A stretch of 64,000 bases of DNA from an uncultured Hyphomonas sp. (GTDB lineage Bacteria > Pseudomonadota > Alphaproteobacteria > Caulobacterales > Hyphomonadaceae): assembly GCF_963675305.1 (NCBI RefSeq), contig NZ_OY776147.1, forward strand, positions 1,984,001-2,048,000. The letters run 5' to 3'. Shown piece by piece: positions 16,267 through 24,588 of this stretch; position 1 is the stretch's first letter; each line of letters begins with the position of its first letter. Position numbers and translations under genes: made by a program. The notes beneath the pieces were generated by a model, which was not told the DNA's origin, made no database searches, and saw only the letters and a list, made by a program, of their open reading frames with translations.

Positions 16267-17637
16267 ATGCTGAACCGTCCTGCCAGACCCGTCACCGCCG
16301 CGATGCTGATTGCCTCGCTTCTCGCTTCCACCCCGGCCGCCCTGGCCGACGCGCCTGTCAGGACGATCTATGCCGATGCGACGCTGATTGACGGCACCGG
16401 CGCCCCTGCCCTCGAACATCAGGACATCATCGTCGAGGGCGAGCGCATTATCGCAATCGTGCCGCATGACGACACCGCCGCGCAGGAGCCGGCGCCTGCC
16501 CTCATCGTCGACCTCTCCGGACAGTATGTCATCCCCGGCCTGATCGACACGCATGTGCACATGGCGACGCCGCCCGCGCCTGCCATGGCGAAGGCCATGC
16601 TGCGCCGGAACCTCTATGGCGGGGTGACCGCCGTGCGCGACATGGCCGACGATGTGCGCTCGGTCTCGGAACTGGCGCGCGAGGCCCGTTACGAGGAAAT
16701 CCCCGGCCCGGACATCTATTATGTCGCCCTCTTCGCCGGGCGGATGTTCTTTGCCGATCCGCGCGTCGCGGCAGCCAGCCGGGGCTACAAGCCCGGCACC
16801 GCGCCGTGGATGCAGGCGATCGACCGGGAGACGGACCTCGCCGAGGCCGTCACCCTCGCCCGCGGCACGGGCGCCACCGCGATCAAGATCTATGCCGACC
16901 TGCCGGGAGACCTTGTTGCCGCGATCACGGCGGAGGCACAGCGTCAGGGCCTGAAAGTCTGGGCGCACAGCGCGGTGTTTCCCAGCAAGCCCTCCGAAGG
17001 GATCGATGCGGGCGTCGATACGGTCAGCCATGTCTGCTATCTCGCCTATGAAACCGGGACGCAGATGCTGGACGCCTATGAAGACCGCACGCCGGTGGAC
17101 GAGACCTATCTGGAACTGCCGGAAGACCCGGTGATGGCCGGCCTGTTCGCCCGCATGGTGGATCAGGGCACCATTCTCGATGCAACGGGCAGCCTGTTCG
17201 TGCTGCAGGAAGCCGCGCGCAAGGCAGACCCGAACGCCAAGCCCCTGCGCTGCACCGGCGCGGCCACCACGCGGCTGACCCGGCAGGCCTGGAAGGCGGG
17301 CGTGCCGATCTCGACCGGAACTGACACGGTCTCCGGCGCGGACCATGCCTGGCCGGACGTGTATGACGAGCTCTTCTTCCTGGCAGAAGACGTCGGCATG
17401 CCGCCGGTGGAAGTGATCCACTCGGCCACGGAAGTCGGCGCTGAGGCCATCGGCGTGGCAGATGAAATGGGCACGGTTGCGTCCGGCAAGCTCGCCAATT
17501 TCGTCGTGCTGGCGGACGACCCGCTGGCCGACATCGAAAACATCCGCTCCATCCGGATGACGGTGAAGCGCGGCACACAATACCGCCGGGCGGACTATCC
17601 GCCGGTGACTGAAGAGGAAATGACCGATGTCCATTGA
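16267..17637 (+). CDS. Amidohydrolase family protein, secreted
   Basis: A 456-residue metal-dependent hydrolase with a Sec-type signal peptide (MLNRPARPVTAAMLIASLL to ALADA, cut about residue 27). Amidohydrolase motifs follow: GLIDTHVHM (HxH), a Lys/His region around VWAHSAVFPS, DTVSHVCYL, ISTGTDTV with the metal-binding Asp, and the C-terminal MGTVASGKLANFVVLADDP. The start at 16267 has AGGTGG upstream; the frame extends further but would cross the divergent phosphatase. It overlaps the M19-like gene by 11 bp, so the two are translated together, suggesting sequential steps on peptide-like or amide substrates outside the cytoplasm. Confidence 0.87.
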   Translation: MLNRPARPVTAAMLIASLLASTPAALADAPVRTIYADATLIDGTGAPALEHQDIIVEGERIIAIVPHDDTAAQEPAPALIVDLSGQYVIPGLIDTHVHMATPPAPAMAKAMLRRNLYGGVTAVRDMADDVRSVSELAREARYEEIPGPDIYYVALFAGRMFFADPRVAAASRGYKPGTAPWMQAIDRETDLAEAVTLARGTGATAIKIYADLPGDLVAAITAEAQRQGLKVWAHSAVFPSKPSEGIDAGVDTVSHVCYLAYETGTQMLDAYEDRTPVDETYLELPEDPVMAGLFARMVDQGTILDATGSLFVLQEAARKADPNAKPLRCTGAATTRLTRQAWKAGVPISTGTDTVSGADHAWPDVYDELFFLAEDVGMPPVEVIHSATEVGAEAIGVADEMGTVASGKLANFVVLADDPLADIENIRSIRMTVKRGTQYRRADYPPVTEEEMTDVH

Positions 17638-18751
17638 CCGGAGAGGCTTCCTGGCCGGTATCGCCGCCGTGTCGGGCTGCGCCGCGGCGGGGCCGCAGGT
17701 GGCGGGCGGTGCTATGGACGGCGCGAACAGCGACATGATCGTGGTCAACGCCCTCGGCGGGCTCGGCGATCCGAACCATCCGGGCGTGCCCGGCGTGTCC
17801 CCCCGCGTGCTGGCCGAGGCGCACGCCTCCGGCCTGACGGCGGTGAACGTCACACTCGGCTATGTGGCCGGGCCCAGGGATCCTTACGAATACTCCGTGG
17901 ACGACATTGCGGAAACCGATGCGATGGTGCGGGCGCATCCGGATGACCTGATGAAGATCTACACCGCCGCCGACATCCGCCGCGCGAAGGATGAAGGCAA
18001 AATCGGCCTCATCTACGGTTTTCAGAACGGCGCGATGATGGGCGACAAGCCGGAACGGGTCGACACGTTCACAAACCTCGGTGTACGTGTCTTCCAGCTG
18101 ACCTACAATCCCGCCAACCAGCTGGGCGATGGCTCCATGGCGCCGGAGAACCGGGGCATCACGGCGCTCGGCCGGGAGGTCATCGCGCGCTGCAATGCGA
18201 ACCATGTGATGGTGGACCTGTCGCACAGCGGCGAACAGACCTGCCTCGAGGCGGCGCGCGCCTCCGCCCAGCCGGTCTCGATCAACCATACGGGCTGCCG
18301 CGCCCTGACGGATCTGCCGCGCAACAAGACCGATGAAGAGCTGCGCCTGGTGGCCGAGCGCGGGGGCTTTGTCGGCATCTATTTCATGCCCTTCCTGAAT
18401 CCCACCGGCCACGCGACGGCCGAGGATGTGGTGGCGCATCTGGAGCATGCCGTGAACATCTGCGGCGAGGACCAGGTCGGCATCGGCACCGATGGCAGCG
18501 TCACGCAGATCGACGATCTCGCCGCCTATGAAGCCGTGCTCGCCAAGGAGATCGCGGAGCGCCGCGCCGCCGGCATCAGCGCCGCGGGCGAACGTCCGGA
18601 TACGTACCCGTTCGTGGTGGACCTGCGCGGCCCGGACCAGTTCCGAAAACTGCAGCGCCTGCTGGCCGCGAAGGGCTGGAGCGAGGCCCGGATCGAAAAG
18701 ATCATGGGGCTGAACTTCATGCGTTATGCGGAGACTGTCTGGGGCGCTTGA
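17627..18751 (+). CDS. M19 (renal dipeptidase) family lipoprotein with altered metal site
   Basis: A 374-residue protein that looks like a Tat-exported lipoprotein: RRGFLAG (5-11) is a twin-arginine motif and VSGC (15-18) a lipobox. The body is peptidase M19-like: VDLSH (196-200), SINHTGCRAL (His221) and VGIGTDGS (Asp289) match beta-metal and catalytic positions of membrane dipeptidases. The N-terminal zinc motif HxD is missing (the region reads VVNALGGLGDPN), and the bridging Glu of the usual EG motif is Gln133 in GFQNG. The enzyme may use one metal, act on another substrate or be inactive. It is coupled to the upstream amidohydrolase by an 11-bp overlap, with GAGGAA before its ATG. Confidence 0.82.
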   Translation: MSIDRRGFLAGIAAVSGCAAAGPQVAGGAMDGANSDMIVVNALGGLGDPNHPGVPGVSPRVLAEAHASGLTAVNVTLGYVAGPRDPYEYSVDDIAETDAMVRAHPDDLMKIYTAADIRRAKDEGKIGLIYGFQNGAMMGDKPERVDTFTNLGVRVFQLTYNPANQLGDGSMAPENRGITALGREVIARCNANHVMVDLSHSGEQTCLEAARASAQPVSINHTGCRALTDLPRNKTDEELRLVAERGGFVGIYFMPFLNPTGHATAEDVVAHLEHAVNICGEDQVGIGTDGSVTQIDDLAAYEAVLAKEIAERRAAGISAAGERPDTYPFVVDLRGPDQFRKLQRLLAAKGWSEARIEKIMGLNFMRYAETVWGA

Positions 18752-18775
18752 GCGGCTTTTGGAAGCCCGCCTGCC

Positions 18776-19243
18776 TTAGCCGAGCGCCTTCTCAAGCAGG
18801 ACCGTCGTCAGGCCGCTGTTCCATTCGAGGTCCGGATACTGGTCGATCTCGCGGTAGCCGCGGGCGGCGTAGAAGGCGCGGCTTCCTGTGTTGAACGTGT
18901 CGGTTTCGAGCCGCGCGGCGGGGTGCCCCGCGCGGGCGATCTCGCCCTCGGCAAAATCCATCAGCTGCGTGCCGACACCCGTGCGTTCATGGTCGGAATG
19001 GACATGCAGGGCATGGACGAAGTCCCCCTCCCAATGGACGAACCCGGCCACCACGCCGCCGCGCGTCGCGACGTGGAACTGATGCCCCCTGGCATCAACA
19101 TATTCCGTAGGCCGATCACCCTGCCGGTAAGCCTCCGCCGCCGCCGCCGTCAGCTGCGGCAGCCAGGTGCGCTCGAACGTGTTGTGCAGGATGGCGATGA
19201 GGGCATCGCGATCAGCGATCTGAGCGGGGCGTATTATAGCTAT
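18776..19243 (-). CDS. GNAT acetyltransferase with no usual start codon
   Basis: The frame reads as a GNAT N-acetyltransferase: IRPAQIADRDALIAILHNTF at the start, HALHVHSDHERTGVGTQLM (acetyl-CoA loop, RxGxG/A type) and SRAFYAARGYRE near the end. A strong ribosome binding site GGAGGTGA (19248-19255) lies where the start should be, but downstream codons are GAC GAA ATA GCT ATA ATA CGC with no ATG, GTG, TTG or CTG. The first usual start, a GTG at 19054, would delete about 60 residues, including the first strands. Either an ATA (19243, 19237 or 19234) is used, or the start has mutated and the gene is decaying. The left boundary of translation is therefore uncertain. Upstream lies a remnant of a pccB 3' end. 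Confidence 0.6.
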   Translation of the reverse strand: MAIIRPAQIADRDALIAILHNTFERTWLPQLTAAAAEAYRQGDRPTEYVDARGHQFHVATRGGVVAGFVHWEGDFVHALHVHSDHERTGVGTQLMDFAEGEIARAGHPAARLETDTFNTGSRAFYAARGYREIDQYPDLEWNSGLTTVLLEKALG

Positions 19244-19267
19244 TTCGTCACCTCCCGTGACCTTGCC

Positions 19268-19310
19268 TCAGAGCGGAATATTATCGTGCTTCTCGCGCCT
19301 GCTTTCCAGC
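19268..19310 (-). pseudogene. Remnant of a pccB 3' end
   Basis: Read on the minus strand it encodes LESRREKHDNIPL and a TGA stop, matching [13 protein letters not shown] at the end of the intact pccB. At the DNA level 19272-19293 matches 20967-20988 in 21 of 22 bases, and the next 17 bases end in a shared TTTCCAGC. Nothing upstream of it resembles pccB; instead the family 2 repeat begins at 19318. Confidence 0.7.
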
Positions 19311-19317
19311 GAAGATC

Positions 19318-19350
19318 GTAGGGTGGGTTGAGGCAAAGCCGATACCCACC
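19318..19350 (-). repeat. Dispersed repeat, family 2, inverted copy
   Basis: GTAGGGTGGGTTGAGGC, AAAGCC and GATACCCACC; almost identical to 8608-8640. It begins eight bases after the pccB tail remnant. Confidence 0.78.
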
Positions 19351-19375
19351 ACACCGCGCCCGCCGCGAGCCCCCC

Positions 19376-19394
19376 GGTGGGTATCGCTACGCTT
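19376..19394 (+). repeat. Dispersed repeat, family 2, partial direct copy
   Basis: GGTGGGTATCGCTACGCTT, the first half of the family 2 unit, facing the inverted copy at 19318 so that the pair can fold into one long hairpin. Confidence 0.65.
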
Positions 19395-19550
19395 GCTGAG
19401 GCAGGTCAGAATGGCGGATAAAGTAGTACAATTGATGACGAAGCATGGTTCCCGCACATGCCCCATTTAATGAAGGCAGAGCCTTGGTCACAATTTGTAA
19501 ACGGTGCCGTGTTTGTTGGAGAAAGTCGTGGCAATCTTTGGTTTACAAAC

Positions 19551-20924
19551 ATGCGAATGGAATGGGCAAATCTCCTAACTCTGGATCGTCTGGGAGATCC
19601 AAAATACACAGCGAAGAAGTTTCGACCGCCTTACACGCAGGATTTAGAGCGCATCCTCTTTTCTCCCTCTTTTCGTAGACTAGCAAATAAAACGCAAGTT
19701 CATCCCCTTTACGATAACGACCACATCCACAACCGGCTTATTCATAGCCTCGAAGTTACTGCAGTCGGCCGTTCCCTTGGCCTTGAAATCGGAGAATGGC
19801 TCTCAGAAGATCGAGCGGAAATCACCGAGGATTTGGTCCCCACTGTCGCAGGTTTAGTTCAAACTGCGTGCATGGCTCACGACATCGGAAATCCCCCATT
19901 TGGACATTCGGGCGAGCAAGCAATCGGCTCTTGGTTCAAAGCCCAATTCATGAGCCCAAAAGGCATTATGAAAGAGATCACCTCAAACCAACGACTAGAG
20001 TTCGAGGCGTTCGAAGGAAATGCGCAAGGGTTCCGCATGCTAACCAGAACAGAAATGTACACGGATGAAGGAGGTTTCCGCCTCACCCATGGATCTCTGG
20101 CAGCCTTCACAAAATATCCAACATCCGCATTTGTAAAACCACACGTAGGCAACGAGGGAAGAATTGATCATAAACTCTATGTCGGCTTAAAGAAATTCGG
20201 CTTGTTTGAGAACGACGTAAAATCTTTTGAAGATATTGCCTCTACGGTTGGATTGCCCAGATCCGACACAAGAGATTCTCAAGGCAGATTTGTCGGGTCT
20301 TGGTGGCGACGACACCCACTTTCCTTCCTTATGGAGGCAGCAGACGACATCTGTTACAATATCATGGATCTGGAAGATGCCTTTCTGGCGCAAGATCTCG
20401 AATACCAAACCGTCATAGACTTATTAGAACCCATTCGGTCAAAATCAAACAAGCAGTACACACGAACAAGCGAAACAAGCACGATTTCAAGGTACCGGGC
20501 GCAATCAATTTCCGGCGCTATTTCAGCCTGCGCTGACGCGTTCAAGGCAAATTACAACGAGATCATGGATGGAGAATTCTCCAGCTCACTAATAGAGGCC
20601 TCAAGAATTTCCTCGGAATTTCAAACCATCAAGGACACTGCTAAATCTCGAATATTTACTTCTGCGCGAAAAACTGAATTGGAAGTGTACGGACGCAACG
20701 TTCTACACAAAGTTCTGAATGGGCTTCTTCCGCTCATGAATGAAGCTTATGATCTTAACTGGGAAATTGAGAAGTTGAGCTCATACCACAAGCAATTGGT
20801 TAGGACTCTTCAATATCCAATTGATACAGCATCGACCCCATATGACGCACTTCATTCTCTAACAGATTTTGTATCAGGAATGACCGACCGCTACGCCGTC
20901 AAAGTAGCAAAAATGTTGGGGTAA
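19551..20924 (+). CDS. dgt: Deoxyguanosinetriphosphate triphosphohydrolase-like HD protein
   Basis: HD-domain hydrolase related to dGTPase, which splits dNTPs into deoxynucleoside and triphosphate. Counting from the ATG at 19551 (457 residues) the metal site appears as NRLIHSLEVTAVGR (His about 65), MAHDIGNPPFGHSGE (HD at 110-111) and HPLSFLMEAADDICYNIMD with the last Asp. The N-terminus RILFSPSFRRLANKTQV is the usual Dgt nucleotide-binding region. Starts at 19458 and 19557 are also open, and none has a good ribosome binding site. The gene is strikingly AT-rich and lies between duplicated pccB ends. dGTPases have been shown to protect bacteria from phages by depleting dGTP, so a defence role is possible; ordinary nucleotide-pool control is the alternative. 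Confidence 0.87.
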   Translation: MRMEWANLLTLDRLGDPKYTAKKFRPPYTQDLERILFSPSFRRLANKTQVHPLYDNDHIHNRLIHSLEVTAVGRSLGLEIGEWLSEDRAEITEDLVPTVAGLVQTACMAHDIGNPPFGHSGEQAIGSWFKAQFMSPKGIMKEITSNQRLEFEAFEGNAQGFRMLTRTEMYTDEGGFRLTHGSLAAFTKYPTSAFVKPHVGNEGRIDHKLYVGLKKFGLFENDVKSFEDIASTVGLPRSDTRDSQGRFVGSWWRRHPLSFLMEAADDICYNIMDLEDAFLAQDLEYQTVIDLLEPIRSKSNKQYTRTSETSTISRYRAQSISGAISACADAFKANYNEIMDGEFSSSLIEASRISSEFQTIKDTAKSRIFTSARKTELEVYGRNVLHKVLNGLLPLMNEAYDLNWEIEKLSSYHKQLVRTLQYPIDTASTPYDALHSLTDFVSGMTDRYAVKVAKMLG

Positions 20925-20962
20925 TCTTAGAATTACCGTTCTGATCGCCCAACACTTGGCTC

Positions 20963-22495
20963 TTAAAGCGGAATATTGTCGTGCTTCTTCCACGGGTTTT
21001 CCAGCTGCTTGTTTTTCAGTGTACGGAGAGACTTTGCCACACGCCGGCGGGTTGAGTGGGGCATGATGATGTCGTCGATGTAGCCCTTGCGGGCGGCGAC
21101 GTACGGGTTGGCGAAGTTGTCTTCGTACATCTTCGTGTGCTCGGCGATCTTTTCGGCGTCGCCGATGTCTTTGCGGAAGATGATTTCAACCGCGCCCTTG
21201 GCGCCCATCACGGCGATTTCGGCCGTCGGCCAGGCATAGTTCACGTCGCCGCGAAGGTGTTTCGAGCTCATCACGTCATAGGCGCCGCCATAGGCTTTCC
21301 GTGTAATGACGGTGACTTTCGGCACAGTGGCCTCGGCATAGGCGAACAGCAGCTTCGCGCCGTGCTTGATGAGGCCGCCATATTCCTGCTTGGTGCCCGG
21401 CATGAAGCCCGGCACGTCCACGAAGGTGACGATCGGGATGTTGAAACAGTCGCAGAAGCGCACGAAGCGTGCCGCCTTGCGGGAGGCGTCGATGTCCAGA
21501 ACGCCCGCCAGCGTCATCGGCTGGTTGGCGACGAAGCCCACGGTCGAGCCTTCGATGCGGCCAAAGCCGCAAAGCACATTGGCGCCGAATTTCGGGCTGA
21601 TCTCGAAGAAGTCGCCCTCGTCAGCCACTTTCTCGATCAGCTCGCGCATGTCGTAAGGCGAGTTCGGGTTCGGCGGGATCAGCGTGTCGAGGCTCTCGTC
21701 CACACGCTCGACATCGTCGAACACGTCGCGCACCGGCGGGTCTTCGCGGTTGGAGCCCGGCAGGAAGTCGATCAGGCGGCGCATCTGCACCAGCGCCTCG
21801 ATGTCGTTCTCGAACGCGCCATCCACAACGCCTGACTTCGCCGCATGCACGGAGGCGCCGCCGAGGGATTCGTGGGTCACTTCCTCATTCGTCACGGTTT
21901 TCACCACGTCCGGGCCGGTGACGTACATGTAGGAGGTGTCCTTCACCATGAAGATGAAGTCCGTCATGGCCGGGGAATAGACGTCGCCGCCCGCGCAAGG
22001 GCCCATGATGACGGAGATCTGCGGGATGACGCCGGAGGAGAGCACGTTCTCCATGAAGATGTCGGCATAGCCGGCGAGGCTGTCCACGCCTTCCTGGATA
22101 CGCGCGCCGCCGGCATCGAAAATGCCGATCACCGGCGCGCCGACGCGGGCCGCCGCCTGCTGGACCTTCACGATCTTCGCGGCGTGCGCCTTGGAGAGCG
22201 AGCCGCCGAAGACGGTGAAGTCTTTCGAGAAGACGTAAACGAGGCGGCCATTGACGGTGCCCTGGCCTGTAACGACGCCATCACCGGGGATACGCTGGCT
22301 TTCCATGCCGAAGTCAGAGCACTGGTGCTCCACGAACATGTCATACTCTTCGAAGCTGCCCTCATCGAGCAGAACGGCGATCCGTTCGCGGGCCGTCAGC
22401 TTGCCTTTGGCGTGCTGGGATTCGATCCGCCGCTCACCGCCGCCGAGGCGGGCCTGTTCGCGTTTCTGCTCCAGTGCTTCGATCACATCCTGCAT
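20963..22495 (-). CDS. pccB: Propionyl-CoA/acyl-CoA carboxylase beta (carboxyltransferase) subunit
   Basis: Carboxyltransferase subunit of a biotin-dependent acyl-CoA carboxylase, which moves CO2 from biotin to propionyl-CoA, giving methylmalonyl-CoA. The 510-residue protein has two crotonase-like halves: [16 protein letters not shown] and [16 protein letters not shown] in the N-terminal half, [17 protein letters not shown] and [19 protein letters not shown] in the C-terminal half, all typical of PccB. It ends KKHDNIPL, a common PccB terminus. The ATG at 22495 follows AAGGAG by nine bases. The alpha subunit is not next to it. A second copy of its last codons is found at 19268-19310. Confidence 0.95.
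   Translation of the reverse strand: MQDVIEALEQKREQARLGGGERRIESQHAKGKLTARERIAVLLDEGSFEEYDMFVEHQCSDFGMESQRIPGDGVVTGQGTVNGRLVYVFSKDFTVFGGSLSKAHAAKIVKVQQAAARVGAPVIGIFDAGGARIQEGVDSLAGYADIFMENVLSSGVIPQISVIMGPCAGGDVYSPAMTDFIFMVKDTSYMYVTGPDVVKTVTNEEVTHESLGGASVHAAKSGVVDGAFENDIEALVQMRRLIDFLPGSNREDPPVRDVFDDVERVDESLDTLIPPNPNSPYDMRELIEKVADEGDFFEISPKFGANVLCGFGRIEGSTVGFVANQPMTLAGVLDIDASRKAARFVRFCDCFNIPIVTFVDVPGFMPGTKQEYGGLIKHGAKLLFAYAEATVPKVTVITRKAYGGAYDVMSSKHLRGDVNYAWPTAEIAVMGAKGAVEIIFRKDIGDAEKIAEHTKMYEDNFANPYVAARKGYIDDIIMPHSTRRRVAKSLRTLKNKQLENPWKKHDNIPL
20967..21005 (-). repeat. Direct repeat, copy 2: 3' end of intact pccB
   Basis: Aligns without gaps to 19272-19310: 21 of 22 bases over the last codons (KHDNIPL), a nine-base variable part and eight identical bases. 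It marks the right border of the AT-rich island. Confidence 0.75.
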
Positions 22496-22706
22496 TCGCC
22501 CGGGCTCCTTGCCAAAAGAGTGTCATATGTTTTGTCCGAAGTGCTTGATAATCGCCCCAATTTCAATGGCAAGGGCAAGCGGGAGGCAATCTCGCCGCTC
22601 ACCCAGCGGATTGCCGCAGCGTCACCGCACTTTCGGGGCGGGTTGCTGACAGGGCGGCCCATTCCTTGCTAGCGTCAGGATAGCCCTTCCGGAACGGGAT
22701 TCTCCA

Positions 22707-23447
22707 ATGCGACCTGCCCTGCGCCCCCTGCTGCGAGCGACTGCCTTTGCAGGCCTCGTCATGATCTCTGCATGCCTTGATGCCGCATCAGAAACGGAGT
22801 GCGGGCCGGATGCGCTGGGCGTTTCCCGCACGCTGATGCTGACGCCCGAGTCGCCGCCGCCTTATGAACTGCTGAAGCGCGGTGAAGTGATCCTCACCTT
22901 TGATGACGGCCCGGCCTGGCACCGCACCAAGCGCGTCATGAAAGAGCTGTCGAAAGAGTGTACACAGGCCACCTTCTTCCTTCAGGGAAACAAGGCGGAA
23001 GCCTGGCCGGGCATCGCAAGATCGATCCGCGAGGCCGGCCATACGGTCGGCAGCCACAGCTGGGACCATGCGAACCTGGCCGACCTGCCGCTGGAGGAAG
23101 CCGTGGCGAACGCTCTCCATGGGCAGGCGGCCGTGTCTGCGGCAATCGGAGAGGACACACCCCTCTTCCGCTTTCCGTTCATCGCCACCACACCGGAACT
23201 CTCTGAAGCGATCAGGGCCGAAGGCCTGATCGATGTCACCGTGACGGTGGACGGCGCCGACTGGACCGGGATTACCCCGGAAGACTCTGTCGCGCAGATC
23301 CTGACCATGCTGGAACAGCACAACCGGCGCGGCATGGTGTTGCTGCACGACCCGTTTTCCAGATCCGCTTGGCGCACGCGTCTTCTGCTGCAGTCATTGA
23401 AGTCTGAGGGTTACCGCGTCGTTGCGCTGGAACAACCGGGAAATTAA
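22707..23447 (+). CDS. Polysaccharide deacetylase (NodB-like), lipoprotein
   Basis: Carbohydrate esterase family 4 protein of 246 residues that would remove N- or O-acetyl groups from an extracellular or wall polysaccharide. It starts with a lipoprotein signal ending MISAC. NodB motifs are in order: LTFDDGP (motif 1, catalytic Asp and metal Asp), SHSWDH (motif 2, HxxxH), RFPF (motif 3) and VLLHD near the end (motif 5). The next two genes form an O-acetylation pair, so the cluster may edit the acetylation of one surface polymer. It is divergent from pccB with about 210 bp between. Confidence 0.9.
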   Translation: MRPALRPLLRATAFAGLVMISACLDAASETECGPDALGVSRTLMLTPESPPPYELLKRGEVILTFDDGPAWHRTKRVMKELSKECTQATFFLQGNKAEAWPGIARSIREAGHTVGSHSWDHANLADLPLEEAVANALHGQAAVSAAIGEDTPLFRFPFIATTPELSEAIRAEGLIDVTVTVDGADWTGITPEDSVAQILTMLEQHNRRGMVLLHDPFSRSAWRTRLLLQSLKSEGYRVVALEQPGN

Positions 23448-23517
23448 TTCCCGTATCTGGCGAACTGGCATACATCCTGCACCTTCCGCCCGATACGAAA
23501 CCCCTTTTCCGGCTGCC

Positions 23518-24588
23518 ATGATTACCCAGATCCGAACTGCCCTGTTTTCCGCCATCCTGTTCGCCATCGGCTTCGTCGCTGTGGCGATCCCGCTGTCGCT
23601 CGGTCTGCGCGCGGCGACCCCGATGCCGGACCTGCTCGTCCTCAGCCCGAAGCTGGAGGCCTACAAGGCCGCGCCGGAGAAATACGACACGGTCTTCATC
23701 GGCAGCTCGCGTACCTTCTATCATATCCTGCCGGACGCCGTGGAAGCTGGCGCCGCAGAGGCCGGTTGCCCGGACTGGAAGGTTTACAATCTCGGCGTCT
23801 TCGGCCTGACCGGCGCCGAACAGGACTGGATGATCGACCAGGTCGTCGCCGCTGGCGGGGACTCTCTGAAACGCATCGTCATCGAGGACGCGCTGCCGAA
23901 CGAGCGCACGCTGGACGGCGTCACCACCAACCGCGCACGCTATTTCAGCAGCCCGGACATGTGGCCCGCCCAGATCGCCAGCATCGCCTCCTATCCGGAA
24001 TCGCTGCCGAAGCGCGTGTTCCGGGGCGGCATGTTCGCGCTGGGAACAGGCTTTGACCTCTCCGGTGTCGGCCGGGGCGCAGAACTCCTGTTCCCGCCGG
24101 GCGATCCGGAAGATCCGAAAAGCTTCGACCTGTCGAATGACGGCTTTGAGGCGCTGGGCTCGATCATGACGCCGGACATCGAAGCCCGCCGCAAGGATTT
24201 CGAAGACAAGCCGGAACAGTTCAAACAGGACCTTGCCCTCTATGGCGCCAGCAGCAACGAAGATGTCAGCGCCCGCGCCGCCTATCTGGCTCAGCGGCTT
24301 GACCGGCTGAAGGCGCGCGGCCTGAACGCAGCGCTTTATATCTCGCCGGACCTGCCGGAACTCGACCGGACACCGCGTACGGGCGAAGCGGTCAAAGCGC
24401 TTGGTGACTACAAGGTGCTGAACTTCAACCGGCCAGATGTCTATCCGGATCTGTTCGAGCGCGATCTCTGGTTCGACTTCAGCCATTTCGGCGAAACCGG
24501 CGCACGCATGCTGAGCCGCAAAGTGGGCGCGGAATACTGCGCCATGTCATCCACCGGAAAGGACACGGTCGCCAATGCTGTTCGTTGA
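23518..24588 (+). CDS. SGNH/AlgX-like protein, partner of MBOAT acyltransferase
   Basis: A 356-residue protein with an N-terminal membrane anchor (about 8-30) and a periplasmic SGNH-like domain: FIGSSRTFYH (block I Ser) and DFSHFGETGARML (DxxH of block V). This pattern is typical of AlgX/AlgJ-like or DltD-like partners that accept acyl groups from an MBOAT protein and pass them to a polymer. The start at 23518 avoids the overlap with the deacetylase gene that a longer frame would have. It overlaps the MBOAT gene by 14 bp. Family assignment is by motif and context and the polymer is unknown. Confidence 0.78.
   Translation: MITQIRTALFSAILFAIGFVAVAIPLSLGLRAATPMPDLLVLSPKLEAYKAAPEKYDTVFIGSSRTFYHILPDAVEAGAAEAGCPDWKVYNLGVFGLTGAEQDWMIDQVVAAGGDSLKRIVIEDALPNERTLDGVTTNRARYFSSPDMWPAQIASIASYPESLPKRVFRGGMFALGTGFDLSGVGRGAELLFPPGDPEDPKSFDLSNDGFEALGSIMTPDIEARRKDFEDKPEQFKQDLALYGASSNEDVSARAAYLAQRLDRLKARGLNAALYISPDLPELDRTPRTGEAVKALGDYKVLNFNRPDVYPDLFERDLWFDFSHFGETGARMLSRKVGAEYCAMSSTGKDTVANAVR

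Larger units (their letters stand above)
19311..20966. other. AT-rich island carrying a dGTPase homologue
   Basis: Segment between the two copies of the pccB 3' end. The left edge holds family 2 repeats; the rest is a single gene with clearly lower GC than pccB, the GNAT gene or the M19 gene. There is no integrase or transposase. The architecture matches a foreign insert placed at the 3' end of pccB with the end duplicated, but the mechanism is not visible. Confidence 0.6.

Noticed and set aside
16258..18448. 531- and 474-codon minus-strand frames opposite the amidohydrolase and M19 genes
   Set aside because: They are shadows of two well-supported plus-strand genes; their composition is low in hydrophobic structure and shows no family motif.
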